Below, piece after piece: positions 7,968 through 17,355 of a stretch of 64,000 nucleotides of DNA (position 1 is the first letter of the stretch; every line of letters starts with the position of its first letter). This stretch comes from Infirmifilum sp. NZ (GTDB taxonomy: Archaea > Thermoproteota > Thermoprotei > Thermofilales > Thermofilaceae). Below the pieces are notes generated by a model, which had not been told where the DNA came from, searched no databases, and worked only from the letters and a program-made list of their open reading frames with translations. The stretch lies in the NCBI RefSeq assembly GCF_022693705.1, contig NZ_CP094288.1:1194443-1258442 (forward strand), read 5' to 3'. The translations under genes were made by a program, and so were the position numbers.

Positions 7968-10175
7968 GTGTCTGACAGGAGCGACACGCCATCGAAGAAG
8001 GTTGCGTCAGGACTCCTCAAGGTTCTAGAAGCACTTGGAGATACTAGGGCCGTGGTTGCAGTCATCCTAATCCTGGCATTCACTGTGACGCTGCTCGCGC
8101 GACTAGCCCCCCTCCACTGGGGCACGTACTTGAACGAGTTCGACCCATACTACGAGTACTACCTCTCCGTCAAGATGTTAGAAAACGGCAACGGCGGTTT
8201 CCTCGGGGGCTTAGCCTGGTGGTACCACTGGTGGCTCGAGAACCCTAAGCCCAGGGACACCCTGTTCTGGGCGCCGAGCGGTAGAGACCTCAGGGGCACG
8301 AGCCAGCCCGGAGCAGCGTTCTTCACGGTAGCCACGTACGAGCTTCTCAGAGACCTCGGCCTCCAAGTCGACCTCTACTTCATCCACGGCATAATAGTCC
8401 CCGTCGGAGCAGCCTTCGCGGTCTTCACTGCTTACCTGCTTGGAAGGGAGCTCAAGGACGAACGGGTGGGCGCGTTATCCGCGGTTATGATAGCGCTGAG
8501 CTGGGCGTACATGTACAGGACCAACTACGGGGCCAAGCACGAGGGCCTAGCTATCCCCTTCATGCTCCTCGGCTTCTACCTATTTCTCTTAGCATACCGC
8601 AGGAAGTCCGTCTCGCTCGCCATCCTGGCAGGCCTCTCGCAGGGCATCGTCGTCCTGTCGTGGGGCGCGTACCTCTACCCATGGAACTTCCTCGCGCTAC
8701 TCGCGCTCTTATGGCTGCTCATCCACCCGGATGACAGGACGCTAGCCAAGGTCTACGTTGCCTCGAACGCCGTAATCACCCTCTTCGTCGCCACGACGCC
8801 GAGGTTCGGCCCTAACACCGCCTTTCTCTCACTGGTAGGCTTCCTCCCGCTCGCCACCACCGTCTACGCCGTATTCCTGCTTCTAGGCTTTTCCAGGATC
8901 AGAACCTTGAGCCCCTCCCAGATTAAGAGGGCCGGCCTCGCGGCCCTAGGAGTACTGGCAGTTCTGCTCGCCGTGGCGACGGTCACGGGTCTGACGTCGC
9001 TGATCTCGGGCAGGATCCTCGCCGTTGTCCTGCCCACGATAAGAGAGCCGGGAGTAACCACTGTGGCGGAGCACGCCGTACCGTCGTGGAACCAGCTCTT
9101 CGACGACTTCCAATCATCCATCGTTTTCGGCATATTCGCGGTGTTCATCTTAGCGAGGAGGATGAGGAGCGACCTCAAGGCTGCCTTCGCGTCGCTGTAC
9201 TTCGCCACCTCCCTGTACTTCTCCTCATCGATAGTCAGGCTCATCCTGCTGCTCTCACCCGCAATATCGGTCGTTGCCTCGATGGGCCTCGTAGAGCTCT
9301 TCGATAGGGTGCTCGACACTACCCGCACGGCGACCTACAGAAGGCGTGGTGGCGGCAGTGTTTCCGGCGCCGTAGTGGCCTTAGTCCTCGTGGTGTTGTT
9401 GCTGCTGTTTTCCCCGTCGATCCTGGGCTCCAAGGTGCCGCTCTACTCGCATCAGCCGGCACTTATACTCACGTCCTCTATACCCATGGTCGACTACAAC
9501 TACCAGTACATGGACTGGATCTCCGCTCTGGAGTGGATCAAGCTGAACGTGCCGCGCGATGCGACGATAGCAACGTGGTGGGACTACGGCTACTGGATCA
9601 GCGTGAACACGGGGCGCAAGACCACCTGCGACAACGCGACTATAGACACCAGGCAGATCCAGAAAATAGCCAGGGCCTTCATGTCCGACGAGGACACGGC
9701 CCTCAGCATATTCAGAGAGCTGAACGTGACGTACGTGGTCGTCTTCGAGCCCCTACAGTCCCTCACCCTGTCCACAGGCGTTAACGTGTACTTCTCCATG
9801 ATCCACCCCGCGCTCGGCGGAGACATGGCTAAGAGCCCGCAGATGCTGAAGTGGATAGGGCTCGACGCGGGAGACTACATCTACGGCTACAGAAACGGCT
9901 CGTACGCGTACCTCGACCTCGGCAACAACCAGAGGATATACCTCCTGGTGCCCGCCGCAACGCCCCAAGCCCTCAACGCGACCCTCTACAGGATGATCTA
10001 CACGAGAAACTACAAGCAGCAGGTGTTCATCTTCGACGCCTTCCTCGGGCAGCTCCAGGGCTACAACGGTCCCCACTACCTTCTCCAGCCACTAAAGAAC
10101 TTCGAGCTAGTCTACGTGTCTGAGCCGAACGGCTGGGTGAAGGTATTCAAGGTTAAGATAGCAACATCACCTTAA
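7968..10175 (+). CDS. aglB: Oligosaccharyltransferase AglB/Stt3
   Basis: Catalytic subunit of N-glycosylation; it moves a lipid-linked glycan to Asn-X-Ser/Thr on the outside of the membrane. 735 residues from a GTG start. The N-terminal half has about 13 membrane helices. Outside-loop acidic motif 1 is NEFDPYYEYY (about residues 58-67). Motif 2 lies near TNYGAKHEG, and the flexible-loop TxxE motif is TTVAEHAVPSW. The C-terminal soluble domain carries the signature WWDYGYWI (about 531-538), followed by DNATIDTRQI as the likely DK/MI-type motif. It probably uses its own promoter. The glycan acceptor may be the surface protein at 22.6 kb. Confidence 0.95.
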   Translation: MSDRSDTPSKKVASGLLKVLEALGDTRAVVAVILILAFTVTLLARLAPLHWGTYLNEFDPYYEYYLSVKMLENGNGGFLGGLAWWYHWWLENPKPRDTLFWAPSGRDLRGTSQPGAAFFTVATYELLRDLGLQVDLYFIHGIIVPVGAAFAVFTAYLLGRELKDERVGALSAVMIALSWAYMYRTNYGAKHEGLAIPFMLLGFYLFLLAYRRKSVSLAILAGLSQGIVVLSWGAYLYPWNFLALLALLWLLIHPDDRTLAKVYVASNAVITLFVATTPRFGPNTAFLSLVGFLPLATTVYAVFLLLGFSRIRTLSPSQIKRAGLAALGVLAVLLAVATVTGLTSLISGRILAVVLPTIREPGVTTVAEHAVPSWNQLFDDFQSSIVFGIFAVFILARRMRSDLKAAFASLYFATSLYFSSSIVRLILLLSPAISVVASMGLVELFDRVLDTTRTATYRRRGGGSVSGAVVALVLVVLLLLFSPSILGSKVPLYSHQPALILTSSIPMVDYNYQYMDWISALEWIKLNVPRDATIATWWDYGYWISVNTGRKTTCDNATIDTRQIQKIARAFMSDEDTALSIFRELNVTYVVVFEPLQSLTLSTGVNVYFSMIHPALGGDMAKSPQMLKWIGLDAGDYIYGYRNGSYAYLDLGNNQRIYLLVPAATPQALNATLYRMIYTRNYKQQVFIFDAFLGQLQGYNGPHYLLQPLKNFELVYVSEPNGWVKVFKVKIATSP

Positions 10176-10361
10176 ATCCCTTTTCCTGGAACCAGGCATC
10201 CTCCTCTGAAGCAGGTCTTGCGTGAACGCCGCATTTGTTCTGTTTGAACGAACCCCCTCTCTATGCCGAGGCAGCGGCATGTAGGTTAAACAGGAGCTAA
10301 TCGCTCTCTATGGGAGAAGCAACAAGGCGAGCCGCCTACGTGGAAAAGCACCGGCTACCTG

Positions 10362-11471
10362 CTATGCCGGCCCCAGAATCCTGGCTTTGCCGTTTAGCGC
10401 GAGGTAGACTGCAAGGTATAGGGGCAGCGTTCTTTCGTCAGCTTCATCGGGGAAGACCGAGGTCAGCACTCTCTTAGGCCACTTCTCCATCTCAACCCTG
10501 ACGGGCTCGTCGGGGAGAGCTATAGCCTTCTCGAGCACGCTCCTGGCATCCATCGCCTCTAACTGCTGCACTGTGAGCTTGAGAACCTTAAGGCCTGTCT
10601 TGCCGTGGAGCGTGCCGGGGAGCCTTATGAGGCGCTTCACGTCCATCGTCACCTTCTCGTCGATGTTCGCCCTAGCCTCGGCGACGCACTCCAGGATGAG
10701 CCTCCTGAGCTCCTCACGTGCGAGCTCAGCGCCGGCCTCCTCCCTGAGCATGAGAAGCTTCGCGATCCGCCCACGCCACCCGGGGTCGTCGGGCTTAAAC
10801 CTATAAACGTAGCCCCTCCTGGCCTTCACGATGTAGAGGTCCGGGTCAATGCCCAGCCCCCTAACGTAGTCCGCCAGCTCGCGCCTAGCCTCCTGGTCGA
10901 GCTCCGCCAGCAGCTTGTTCTCGACGTGGAGGTGGAAGCCTCTGTGGCCCGAGAAGGCGACGTACATCTCGTCTCTAGAGATCCCGAAGTCCTCCTCGAG
11001 TATGTCCACGAGCTTGAGGATCTCCTCCCGGGCCACACTTATGCACTGATCGCAGACCCAGGTCTGCCTGTCTAATCGCTCGCTCCCGCACGATGGGCAC
11101 TTCTCAACCATACCCCACCCTTCCGCCCCGCAGTCCCGGCACCTCCAAGTGTCGTGCAGCACCTTGCAGGGCGTGTTTATGTGGTCGACGTCGATGTCGA
11201 AGACGAGGTCCGCGCCCAGCCAGCCTTTCTCGTCCATGTCCTGGGCAGCGGGGTCGGAGTAGTAGGCGGTCGAGTAGTACGCGTGCTGGGGGACCTTCTC
11301 CCTGAGGAAGCTGTTCATCTCCTCCCCGTTGCTGAAAGCTATGTGCCTGAACATCCCCTGGGAGTTGAAGAGGCTGAAGGCGAACTCCCTCCTCTCTATA
11401 CTGCTGGGCGGTGGAACGGTGTTACGGGCGTAGTATGACTTGAACAGCTTCACAACGTCCAGAGACAACAA
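10362..11471 (-). CDS. priS: DNA primase small (catalytic) subunit
   Basis: Synthesises primers for replication together with PriL. 369 residues. The catalytic acids are in DLVFDIDVDH, and the nucleotide-binding SGHRGFHLHV motif follows. Four Cys pairs or singles (PCKVL, CRDC, CPSC, CDQC) form the zinc-binding knuckle between them. It starts at TTG 11471, directly abutting the priL stop, so the two are co-translated. It is the last gene of the minus-strand run tfs-pcn-priL-priS. Confidence 0.95.
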   Translation of the reverse strand: MLSLDVVKLFKSYYARNTVPPPSSIERREFAFSLFNSQGMFRHIAFSNGEEMNSFLREKVPQHAYYSTAYYSDPAAQDMDEKGWLGADLVFDIDVDHINTPCKVLHDTWRCRDCGAEGWGMVEKCPSCGSERLDRQTWVCDQCISVAREEILKLVDILEEDFGISRDEMYVAFSGHRGFHLHVENKLLAELDQEARRELADYVRGLGIDPDLYIVKARRGYVYRFKPDDPGWRGRIAKLLMLREEAGAELAREELRRLILECVAEARANIDEKVTMDVKRLIRLPGTLHGKTGLKVLKLTVQQLEAMDARSVLEKAIALPDEPVRVEMEKWPKRVLTSVFPDEADERTLPLYLAVYLALNGKARILGPA

Positions 11472-12521
11472 CTAAGTCACCCTGGGTGGCCTTCCCCTAA
11501 CCGCCCTGTAGAAGAACTGGAGGGGGTGCTTCACGCCCTGGCAACTCCACCTACAGAGGCCTAAGCTCCGCATGTTGTCGCACTTGTACGGCGTGTACTT
11601 AGTCCTGGAGCCCCTAAGGCCGGCTATGTGCTCAACCTGGTACCTGGCCAAGTCCTCCCTGTAGTCGGGCGACGCCTTGAAGACCTCGAGCGTCTCGTCA
11701 ACCGAGAAGCCGATGGATAGGAGGAAGGACGCGAGCGCGAACCGCGCACTGTGCGTCAAGTTCTTCCCGCTCTGTATCTCCTCCAGGAGTGCCCTTATGC
11801 ATGGCGGGAACACGGACGCGTCCCCCTTCCTGTACCCAGCCCTCGCGTACGCGAGAACCTCGCTCCTCGCCTCAGCCCACCTGCGCGAGACCTCCTCGAC
11901 GGCTGCGTAGAGCCTCTCGGGGACAGCGGAGGGATCCACGCCGGCCGAGTCGACGAGCCTCGCCACATGCTTCTTCACGCCGGTCTGGAGAAGCCTCGCG
12001 AACTCCCGCCACGTGACCCACACGTAGCCCCCCGACACCTGCCTATTGACGAGCTTCCAGGGGCCCGTGAACTCGGGCTGCGCGTACACGTAGTCCTTGA
12101 AGTGCACGCTCACGCCTCCTCCCTCAACCCTGAAGCTCCAGCCGAACACCGTCGCCAGGTAGAGCAGGAGCTCCGGCCTCTTGGAGGAGTCGCGTTCAAT
12201 GCTCTCGAAGACCCTCTTCGAGAACGCCACGGCAAACTTCTCGGTGAGAGCCCTGTCGCCGACCTGAGAGAGGATGAGCAAGGCGGTCGTGAACACGGAG
12301 ACCTCCAGCCTGTAGTCATCGCTGGGCGGTGGGTAGGCGCCGCTCTCGATGACCGTCAGGACCCTGCTTTTGGCAGCCTCTAGGATCTCGAGCCCGAGCG
12401 GGGTCTCGCCCAGCTCCTCGAGCGTTAAGCCGAGCTCCTGGACTACCCTGAGGGCCTCCGGGAGAAAGGGATACCACCTGTAGTCGTCTGTGCTTAGCGC
12501 TACGCGAAGCGCCTCCGGCAT
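11472..12521 (-). CDS. priL: DNA primase large subunit (Fe-S)
   Basis: Regulatory subunit of archaeal/eukaryal primase, 349 residues. The C-terminal domain has the conserved Cys set of the [4Fe-4S] cluster: PPCIRAL, then KCDNM, LGLC and WSCQG close to KHPLQFFYRA. The N-terminal helical domain contacts PriS. It lies between pcn (10-base gap) and priS (no gap), a replication operon typical of Thermoproteales. Confidence 0.93.
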   Translation of the reverse strand: MPEALRVALSTDDYRWYPFLPEALRVVQELGLTLEELGETPLGLEILEAAKSRVLTVIESGAYPPPSDDYRLEVSVFTTALLILSQVGDRALTEKFAVAFSKRVFESIERDSSKRPELLLYLATVFGWSFRVEGGGVSVHFKDYVYAQPEFTGPWKLVNRQVSGGYVWVTWREFARLLQTGVKKHVARLVDSAGVDPSAVPERLYAAVEEVSRRWAEARSEVLAYARAGYRKGDASVFPPCIRALLEEIQSGKNLTHSARFALASFLLSIGFSVDETLEVFKASPDYREDLARYQVEHIAGLRGSRTKYTPYKCDNMRSLGLCRWSCQGVKHPLQFFYRAVRGRPPRVT

Positions 12522-12531
12522 TGTCGCGAGC

Positions 12532-13275
12532 CTACTCCATTCGCGGGGCTAGCAGGTACTTCAGCGTCCCCCCGCCGGCTATGTCGAAGGTCATCTCGAG
12601 GGGCATGTTCGTCGCGAACTTCAGGGTCATGATGTCGCTGACCCTGTAGGCCTTCGAGACTATCTTCTCAAGGAAGTCTATCCCGTAGCTCGCCTCAGCC
12701 TGCTCCTTGACGTCGATCTCGAGCAGGCTCCCCGCCTCGATCGTGAACTTCGACTCGATCTCGCCCTTATCGCTGCGGGCCGAGACGTAGAGAGTCTCGT
12801 CCTCGGCCTTCAGCCGCACAGACTCGGACACGAGAGAGGCGTCCTTGAGGGCGTCGCGGAAGGTGTCGCTGAGCATCTTAGCCGCCACCGTGAAGTTCAG
12901 CTTAGGAGTCGGCAGCTCCTGGCCCGCGATGTCGAGCAGCGGGAACCTGAACCTCCTCTCAGCCCTGCCTTGAAGGATTATCGTCAGCCTCCCGCCACCC
13001 ACCTCGAAGATGAGCTTGTCGTCCGACTTAGCCCTCTTCAGAACCTTGTTCACATCGTCCAGCACAACGCCTATCTTCGTCTCCGCCTCGACGGAGTACT
13101 CCTCGAAGAGGCCTGCAGGCATGTAGAGGTCCACCATGGCGATCCTCCCGGGGTCTAGCGCCCTCAGCGTCAAGCCCTCAGGGGTGGCGACGAAGTTCGC
13201 CTCATCCACGATCGTTGCGAGGCTCTCGATAATGTACCTCCACTCCCTAGCGTCAGGGAACGTGAACCTGACCAT
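12532..13275 (-). CDS. pcn: DNA sliding clamp PCNA
   Basis: Ring-shaped processivity factor for DNA polymerase, ligase and FEN1. 247 residues with the two-domain clamp fold: LRALDPGRIAMVDLYMP in the first half, and EMTFDIAGGGTLKYLLAPRME at the end as in other PCNAs. ATG start at 13275. Crenarchaea often have three PCNA subunits; only this one is in the window. Confidence 0.95.
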   Translation of the reverse strand: MVRFTFPDAREWRYIIESLATIVDEANFVATPEGLTLRALDPGRIAMVDLYMPAGLFEEYSVEAETKIGVVLDDVNKVLKRAKSDDKLIFEVGGGRLTIILQGRAERRFRFPLLDIAGQELPTPKLNFTVAAKMLSDTFRDALKDASLVSESVRLKAEDETLYVSARSDKGEIESKFTIEAGSLLEIDVKEQAEASYGIDFLEKIVSKAYRVSDIMTLKFATNMPLEMTFDIAGGGTLKYLLAPRME

Positions 13276-13331
13276 TTCCGAGCACCGCTATATCGTGCAA
13301 AAACCCTAATAATTAAGTTATCACTTAACTA

Positions 13332-13664
13332 CTAAGCGTACTCCCTGTAAACTTTGCGGCACTTCGTGCAGATGTAGAACCTCGTCGCGGGCTCGTCACC
13401 GGCCCTAGTCTGAACCTCGTATACATACGCCTTGTCGTTGCCGCAGTTCTCGCACTTGAACTGAACCACTGGGAGCGTGGCGACGTCTACGTCGAAAACC
13501 ACTACCTTATCCAGCGGGTGCCGCTCAATCTTCTCCTCGACCCTGTAAGCCCTCCCAGGGTTCGCGGGCTCCTTCACGTAGCCGCAGCTCTGGCACTTCA
13601 AAACCTTCTTGCCGTTCACCACCGCTGGTACCATCAGGCCCCCGCACTTAGGGCAAAATTCCAT
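13332..13664 (-). CDS. tfs: Transcript cleavage factor TFS
   Basis: RNA polymerase factor related to TFIIS/RPB9 that helps stalled polymerase cut back its transcript. From the ATG at 13664 (MEFCPKCGGLMVPAV) the protein is 110 residues, the usual length; the longer frame to 13733 adds an unlikely extension. The N-terminal ribbon is CPKC...CQSC and the C-terminal ribbon CENC...CTKC, with the acidic pair in the TRAGDEPATRF loop that reaches the active site. It heads the minus-strand replication cluster. Confidence 0.92.
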   Translation of the reverse strand: MEFCPKCGGLMVPAVVNGKKVLKCQSCGYVKEPANPGRAYRVEEKIERHPLDKVVVFDVDVATLPVVQFKCENCGNDKAYVYEVQTRAGDEPATRFYICTKCRKVYREYA

Positions 13665-13733
13665 AGCGACGCCTAGAGGGCTATCCACCCACGGGGCTCT
13701 ATAAATCTTTCGTAATGTTTTACGTGCCTCCAC

Positions 13734-13955
13734 TCTCAGCGTTAACGTGAAGAGCGGACAAACACCGAAAAACCGAGGAGTTAGCGGCGCTGCGCCTCCC
13801 GCCTATCCCCGCAGGGGAGCGGCGGTTGCCGTGTCTTTGGCGCGAAGAAGTTGCGGAGCGTAGGGGCGAAGCCCGCCACACACCAGCTAAGGGGGACTAC
13901 AACGAAGAAAGCTTTAAATTAGCCACGTGGTGTTGTAGGGGAAGGTGTCGCTGGG
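13734..13955. other. GC-rich intergenic region with a hairpin
   Basis: 222 bases between divergent tfs and rpl44e. A strong stem (CCGCC with GGCGG enclosing CCCC-GCA-GGGG, about 13798-13826) lies in a GC-rich stretch, followed by an AT-rich promoter segment (CTTTAAATTA, 13912-13921) for rpl44e. It could hold a small structured RNA, but no known RNA family is recognisable. Confidence 0.35.
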
Positions 13956-14243
13956 ATGAAGGTTCCCAACGTGATTAGAACCTACTGCCCGCGTTGCAAG
14001 ACGCACACGGAGCACGAGGTCACGCTCTACAAGGCTGGAAAGAGGAGGACGCTAGCCGAGGGGCAGCGGAGGTACCTCAGGAAGCAGAAGGGCTACGGGT
14101 CCAAGAGGAAGCCCGAGCAGAAGCGTACAGCCAAGGTCACCAAGAAGCAGGTCTTGAAGCTCAAGTGCAAGGTCTGCGGCTACACGATCCACAAGGAGGG
14201 CATCAGGCTCAAGAAGCTCGAGATAGTCGAGAAGGTGAAGTAG
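13956..14243 (+). CDS. rpl44e: Ribosomal protein eL42 (L44e)
   Basis: Large-subunit protein, 95 residues, beginning [20 protein letters not shown] and carrying the second CxxC at CKVC near the C terminus. The conserved internal GYGSKRKP segment near the E site is present. It is first gene of the cluster rpl44e-rps27e-aIF2 alpha-nop10. Confidence 0.96.
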   Translation: MKVPNVIRTYCPRCKTHTEHEVTLYKAGKRRTLAEGQRRYLRKQKGYGSKRKPEQKRTAKVTKKQVLKLKCKVCGYTIHKEGIRLKKLEIVEKVK

Positions 14244-14244
14244 C

Positions 14245-14442
14245 ATGGTCGACGTCGAGAAGCTCATCCCAAGGCCCAGAAGCAGGTTCGTGAAAGTCAG
14301 GTGCCCCGACTGCGGGAACACGCAGATCGTCTTCAGCCATTCCTCCCTCGAGGCGAAGTGCCTCAAGTGCGGCCGCGCCCTCGTCCAGCCCACAGGCGGC
14401 AAGGCGCTGATACTGGCGGAGATACTCGAGTTCCTCTCCTAA
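14245..14442 (+). CDS. rps27e: Ribosomal protein eS27
   Basis: Small-subunit zinc protein, 65 residues, with CPDC and CLKC knuckles and the family's VQPTGGKA motif near the end. It starts one base after the eL42 stop and is surely co-translated. Confidence 0.96.
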   Translation: MVDVEKLIPRPRSRFVKVRCPDCGNTQIVFSHSSLEAKCLKCGRALVQPTGGKALILAEILEFLS

Positions 14443-14468
14443 GAAAGCTTCAACACCCTAAAGCTTTC
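14443..14468 (+). terminator. Hairpin directly after rps27e
   Basis: GAAAGCTT (14443-14450) and AAGCTTTC (14461-14468) form a perfect 8-bp stem with a 10-base loop beginning at the rps27e stop codon. There is no long T run. It may shield the mRNA 3' end or separate the ribosomal pair from aIF2 alpha. Confidence 0.4.
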
Positions 14469-14750
14469 CTCTGATGAGTTCTTGCATAACTAGCCGTGCC
14501 TCTAGGCTTCTCTTTAACGAGCATGACACCCAGCGGCATTTTTCAACCCCGCTTATCTCGTACATAGCCGGGAACCGCGGTGTAAGAGATACTGTGCGCG
14601 TTGCTATCACCGAGAGCTATGGCCCGCAGAGGCCACACAACACCAGTCTCCTGCCGATTGCATGAAGTCCGAAGAAACAGAATAGTGAGACTGGGTAGTC
14701 TATCGGAAGAAATATCTAGGCCCGGGCTCTTTTCCTCGACGGCGATGTAG
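14469..14750. other. Intergenic stretch before aIF2 alpha
   Basis: About 280 bases without a convincing gene. It is unusually long for this normally tight cluster, which suggests that aIF2 alpha has its own promoter; AAGAAATATCT at 14707-14717 is a TATA candidate about 35 bases before the ATG. Confidence 0.35.
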
Positions 14751-15551
14751 ATGGTCAGGAAGAGGGAGAGCGTGCCGAGCCTAAACGACCTCGTCATCGG
14801 AACAGTGGCGGAGATCCACGACCACGGGGCCTTCGTGACGCTCGACGAGTACGGCGGCCTCAGGGCCTACGTCCCGCTGGGTGAGGTGAGCCACACCTGG
14901 TTCAGGAGCATCCGCGAGGTGCTGAGGGTCGGGCAGAAAGCCGTCTTCAAGGTGATACGCGTCGACCCCGCCAGGAGGCTCGTCGACCTGTCGCTCCGTA
15001 GGGTCTCGGACGCCGAGCGGAGGGAGAAGCTCATCGAGTGGAAGAGGGCCCAGAGGGCTGAGAAGATCCTCGAGCTCGCGGCCCAGAAGCTCAGGAAGAC
15101 TCTGGACGAGGCCTACGAGAAGGTCGGCTGGAGGCTCGAGGACCACTACGGCGAGATATTCAAGGGGCTGGAGGAGGCCAGCCTGAGGGGCGAGGAGGCC
15201 CTCCTCGAAGCCGGCGTGGACGAGAGGTGGGCCAAGGCGGTAGCCGAGATCGCCAGGCAGAACATCAAGCTCCCGAGGGTGAAGATGAGCTACCTGATCA
15301 CGCTGCAGTGCGTCGACGGAGGGCTACCCGCGCTCAAGAAGGCCCTCACAGCCTGGGAGGAGGCCGTCGAGGTCCCCCAGGGCGTCACCGTGCGCTTCTA
15401 CACGCTCGGAGCCCCCAGGTACAAGCTCGACATCGAGGCGCTCAACTACCGCGACAGCGAGAGGCTGTCAAGGGAGATCCTGAAGTCCATCGAGAGCGCC
15501 GCCCGGGGCTCCGGCTGCACCTTCGCGTACCAGAAGCTAAAGGGCGAGTAG
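14751..15551 (+). CDS. eif2a: Translation initiation factor aIF2 alpha
   Basis: Alpha subunit of the heterotrimer that delivers initiator tRNA. 266 residues: S1/OB domain (about 10-85, GTVAEIHDHGAFVTLDEYGG), helical domain (85-175), and the alpha/beta C-terminal domain. The lower-complexity basic EWKRAQRAEKILELAAQK follows the S1 domain as in other archaea. nop10 starts 3 bases after its stop. Confidence 0.95.
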   Translation: MVRKRESVPSLNDLVIGTVAEIHDHGAFVTLDEYGGLRAYVPLGEVSHTWFRSIREVLRVGQKAVFKVIRVDPARRLVDLSLRRVSDAERREKLIEWKRAQRAEKILELAAQKLRKTLDEAYEKVGWRLEDHYGEIFKGLEEASLRGEEALLEAGVDERWAKAVAEIARQNIKLPRVKMSYLITLQCVDGGLPALKKALTAWEEAVEVPQGVTVRFYTLGAPRYKLDIEALNYRDSERLSREILKSIESAARGSGCTFAYQKLKGE

Positions 15552-15553
15552 GC

Positions 15554-15769
15554 GTGGCGAAGCACGTGCTCCTCCACAGGTGCCCGAGCTGCGGCATGTA
15601 CACCCTGCGCCGTGACAAGTGCCCCTACTGCGGCGGCACCCCCGGGGCAGCGCACCCGGCGAAGTTCTCCCCCGAGGACCCCTACGGGGAATACAGGCGG
15701 AAAGCCAAGCTAGCCGAAATCCTCAGCCAGGCCCGGACCAACCTATCTTCTTCTGGAACCGGATTATAG
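15554..15769 (+). CDS. nop10: H/ACA RNP protein Nop10 (locus 1)
   Basis: Small protein of the archaeal H/ACA pseudouridylation complex (Cbf5, L7Ae, Gar1, Nop10). GTG start at 15554; 71 residues. The zinc knuckle is HRCPSCGMYTLRRDKCPYCG, and the linker and C-terminal helix contain SPEDPYGEYRRKAKLAEIL. The tail after EIL (SQARTNLSSSGTGL) is longer than usual for the family, which is normally near 60 residues. It follows aIF2 alpha by two bases, the usual archaeal pairing. Bases 15567-15698 recur with one difference at 21138-21269. Confidence 0.92.
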   Translation: MAKHVLLHRCPSCGMYTLRRDKCPYCGGTPGAAHPAKFSPEDPYGEYRRKAKLAEILSQARTNLSSSGTGL

Positions 15770-17355
15770 CTACACCGCTAGCCGTGAAGTGCAACCGAGG
15801 AGGGCTGTAAACGGGTTCGTAAAAGCCTTCTGCCCTACGGGGTCAGCGCAGGGAAGAGCGCTACAGCCAGAGCAGATGTAAGCATTGCTCAGCATAGCCT
15901 TTAAGCACGGAACCAGGCATATGTAGCCACACGCCCCTCAGCCCGCGAGCACCCTCGTTTTTCTGCCATTAACCACGGCGAGGAGGATCACGCAGGCTAT
16001 GGTCAAGCGCTCCCTCTCTGAAGCAAAAACCAGCCAGTTCGGCGCGAAAGCAAAGCCCCTGCTGAGACGAGGGAGGTGGCTAAGAGCGTGCTGTGGGAGA
16101 TCGTCAGGGGTGTGAGGAGAGCGCGGGGCGACAATCGTGCTGTTCGACCAGCCCCGAGTAGAATTTTCCCTTTTCTTTTTCCCAGCAAAAATATCTTTTC
16201 CCCCCTCTTTTCTTTTTGCTTTTCCGAATATTAGGGGAAGAAAATAAGGTAACCCAGCTCCAACACCGATGATTTTCTCCCCGATTATGAAAATTCAAGG
16301 GGGTGTGGGGTATTAGGAAAGGAAATGCAGGGGGAAGCGGTGTACGCGTTCCGCCCCCCTCCCAATAAGTCATTTTCCCCTCTTTAGCGCTTTTCTGCGC
16401 TTTTCTAGGCGCGGAGGAGATTCTGCGTTAAGCGTGCATCAGCCCCGGTGAGTTTCTCCCCGGGATTACACAGATAGAAAAGGGAAAAGGGGAAAAAGGA
16501 AGTAGCCGCTGGGGGAAGCTGAACCCCCTCGTGACCGTGGGGGGTTGTTTCTGTGGCCATAAATGAAAACGCGCACACGCTCACTAGTTCTTATGAATGC
16601 GGGGAATAAAAGGAAATGCTTATCTATTCTTTTTATGAGCGCAGTGAATAAAAGTCACCCTCAGTTATACCCAATACTCTTTTTCTCCAAATACCCGTTA
16701 AGAAGAGCGCAAATGCATGTAATGGTCCCGCTCCGTGGTACAGGTGAGAGGTTGGTCAAACTGAAAAGGATGTGGGGGGCAGAACCCGGTAACAGTGTAC
16801 CCTCCAGATTGGATGTACGAGGCCCTAAACCTCCTGCGTAAAAAAAGGCGCGCCCCAAGGGGGGATTCTAGGGGCGCTTAAAAGGCACCTTGAGGACGAG
16901 TCCAAGCTACAGCATCGAAATAGAGGAGTTGCGCAGGAAAGCCGAGTAGGAGAGGGAAATCGTTAATGGTTGAGGTGACCGGGAAGCGGGCAGAGCCCCC
17001 GCCAGCCCCGAAGACCCCTGGCCACCCAAGGTAACAACCCCATGGGTATAATAACTTTGCAACCCATTAGGGTTGCCGGGGAGGTTGAAAGTTTCTTCGA
17101 GCAGGTGTGGGCGCCTACAGGGGCTGCGCTGAGGCTTTCGCGGTCATGGAGAAGCCCCAGGGGCATACGCCTCCGTTTCTTCGTACTCGACCCGCGGGAG
17201 AAGAGTATCGGGAGGCTACGCGGGGTGACTACATGCTCCAGCTTCGAGGTTTTGTTAGAGGAGTTTTCCAGACGTTTTACCTAAAATATCGACATATATG
17301 ATTTTGGGAAAAGGCTTCAGAAAAAAAATATATATGAGAATTCGGGAAAAACTAA
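15770..17355. other. Long stretch without a clear gene
   Basis: About 1.6 kb. The first 280 bases (to about 16050) are a diverged copy of the sequence found inverted at about 21390-21695. From about 16180 to 16700 the DNA is richer in A, T and poly-purine runs than its neighbours. It contains two imperfect repeats (TTATGAATGCGGGGAATAAAAG at 16591 on and its relative at 16633 on). Short coding-looking scraps, such as a frame ending SYSIEIEELRRKAE at about 16950, suggest decayed genes. The frames around 17042-17301 match nothing I know. Confidence 0.4.
17322..17336 (+). promoter_or_regulatory. TATA box of the protease gene
   Basis: AAAAAAATATATATG lies about 25-35 bases before GTG 17356/ATG 17359, so the protease message is probably leaderless. 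Confidence 0.5.

Noticed and set aside
10176..10361. GGAACCAGGCAT and CTCTGAAGCA shared with the nop10 downstream flank
   Set aside because: Two short words only; the rest of the region does not align, so a third copy of the repeat cannot be supported.
16180..16500. Possible CRISPR repeats (two similar segments with GTTTTCTCCCCGA / GTTTCTCCCCGGGATT)
   Set aside because: Only two imperfect copies at unequal spacing, no spacer-like pattern and no cas genes in the window.
17042..17301. Two overlapping frames upstream of the protease
   Set aside because: Neither shows a domain, a ribosome binding site or a promoter, and they compete for the same bases.
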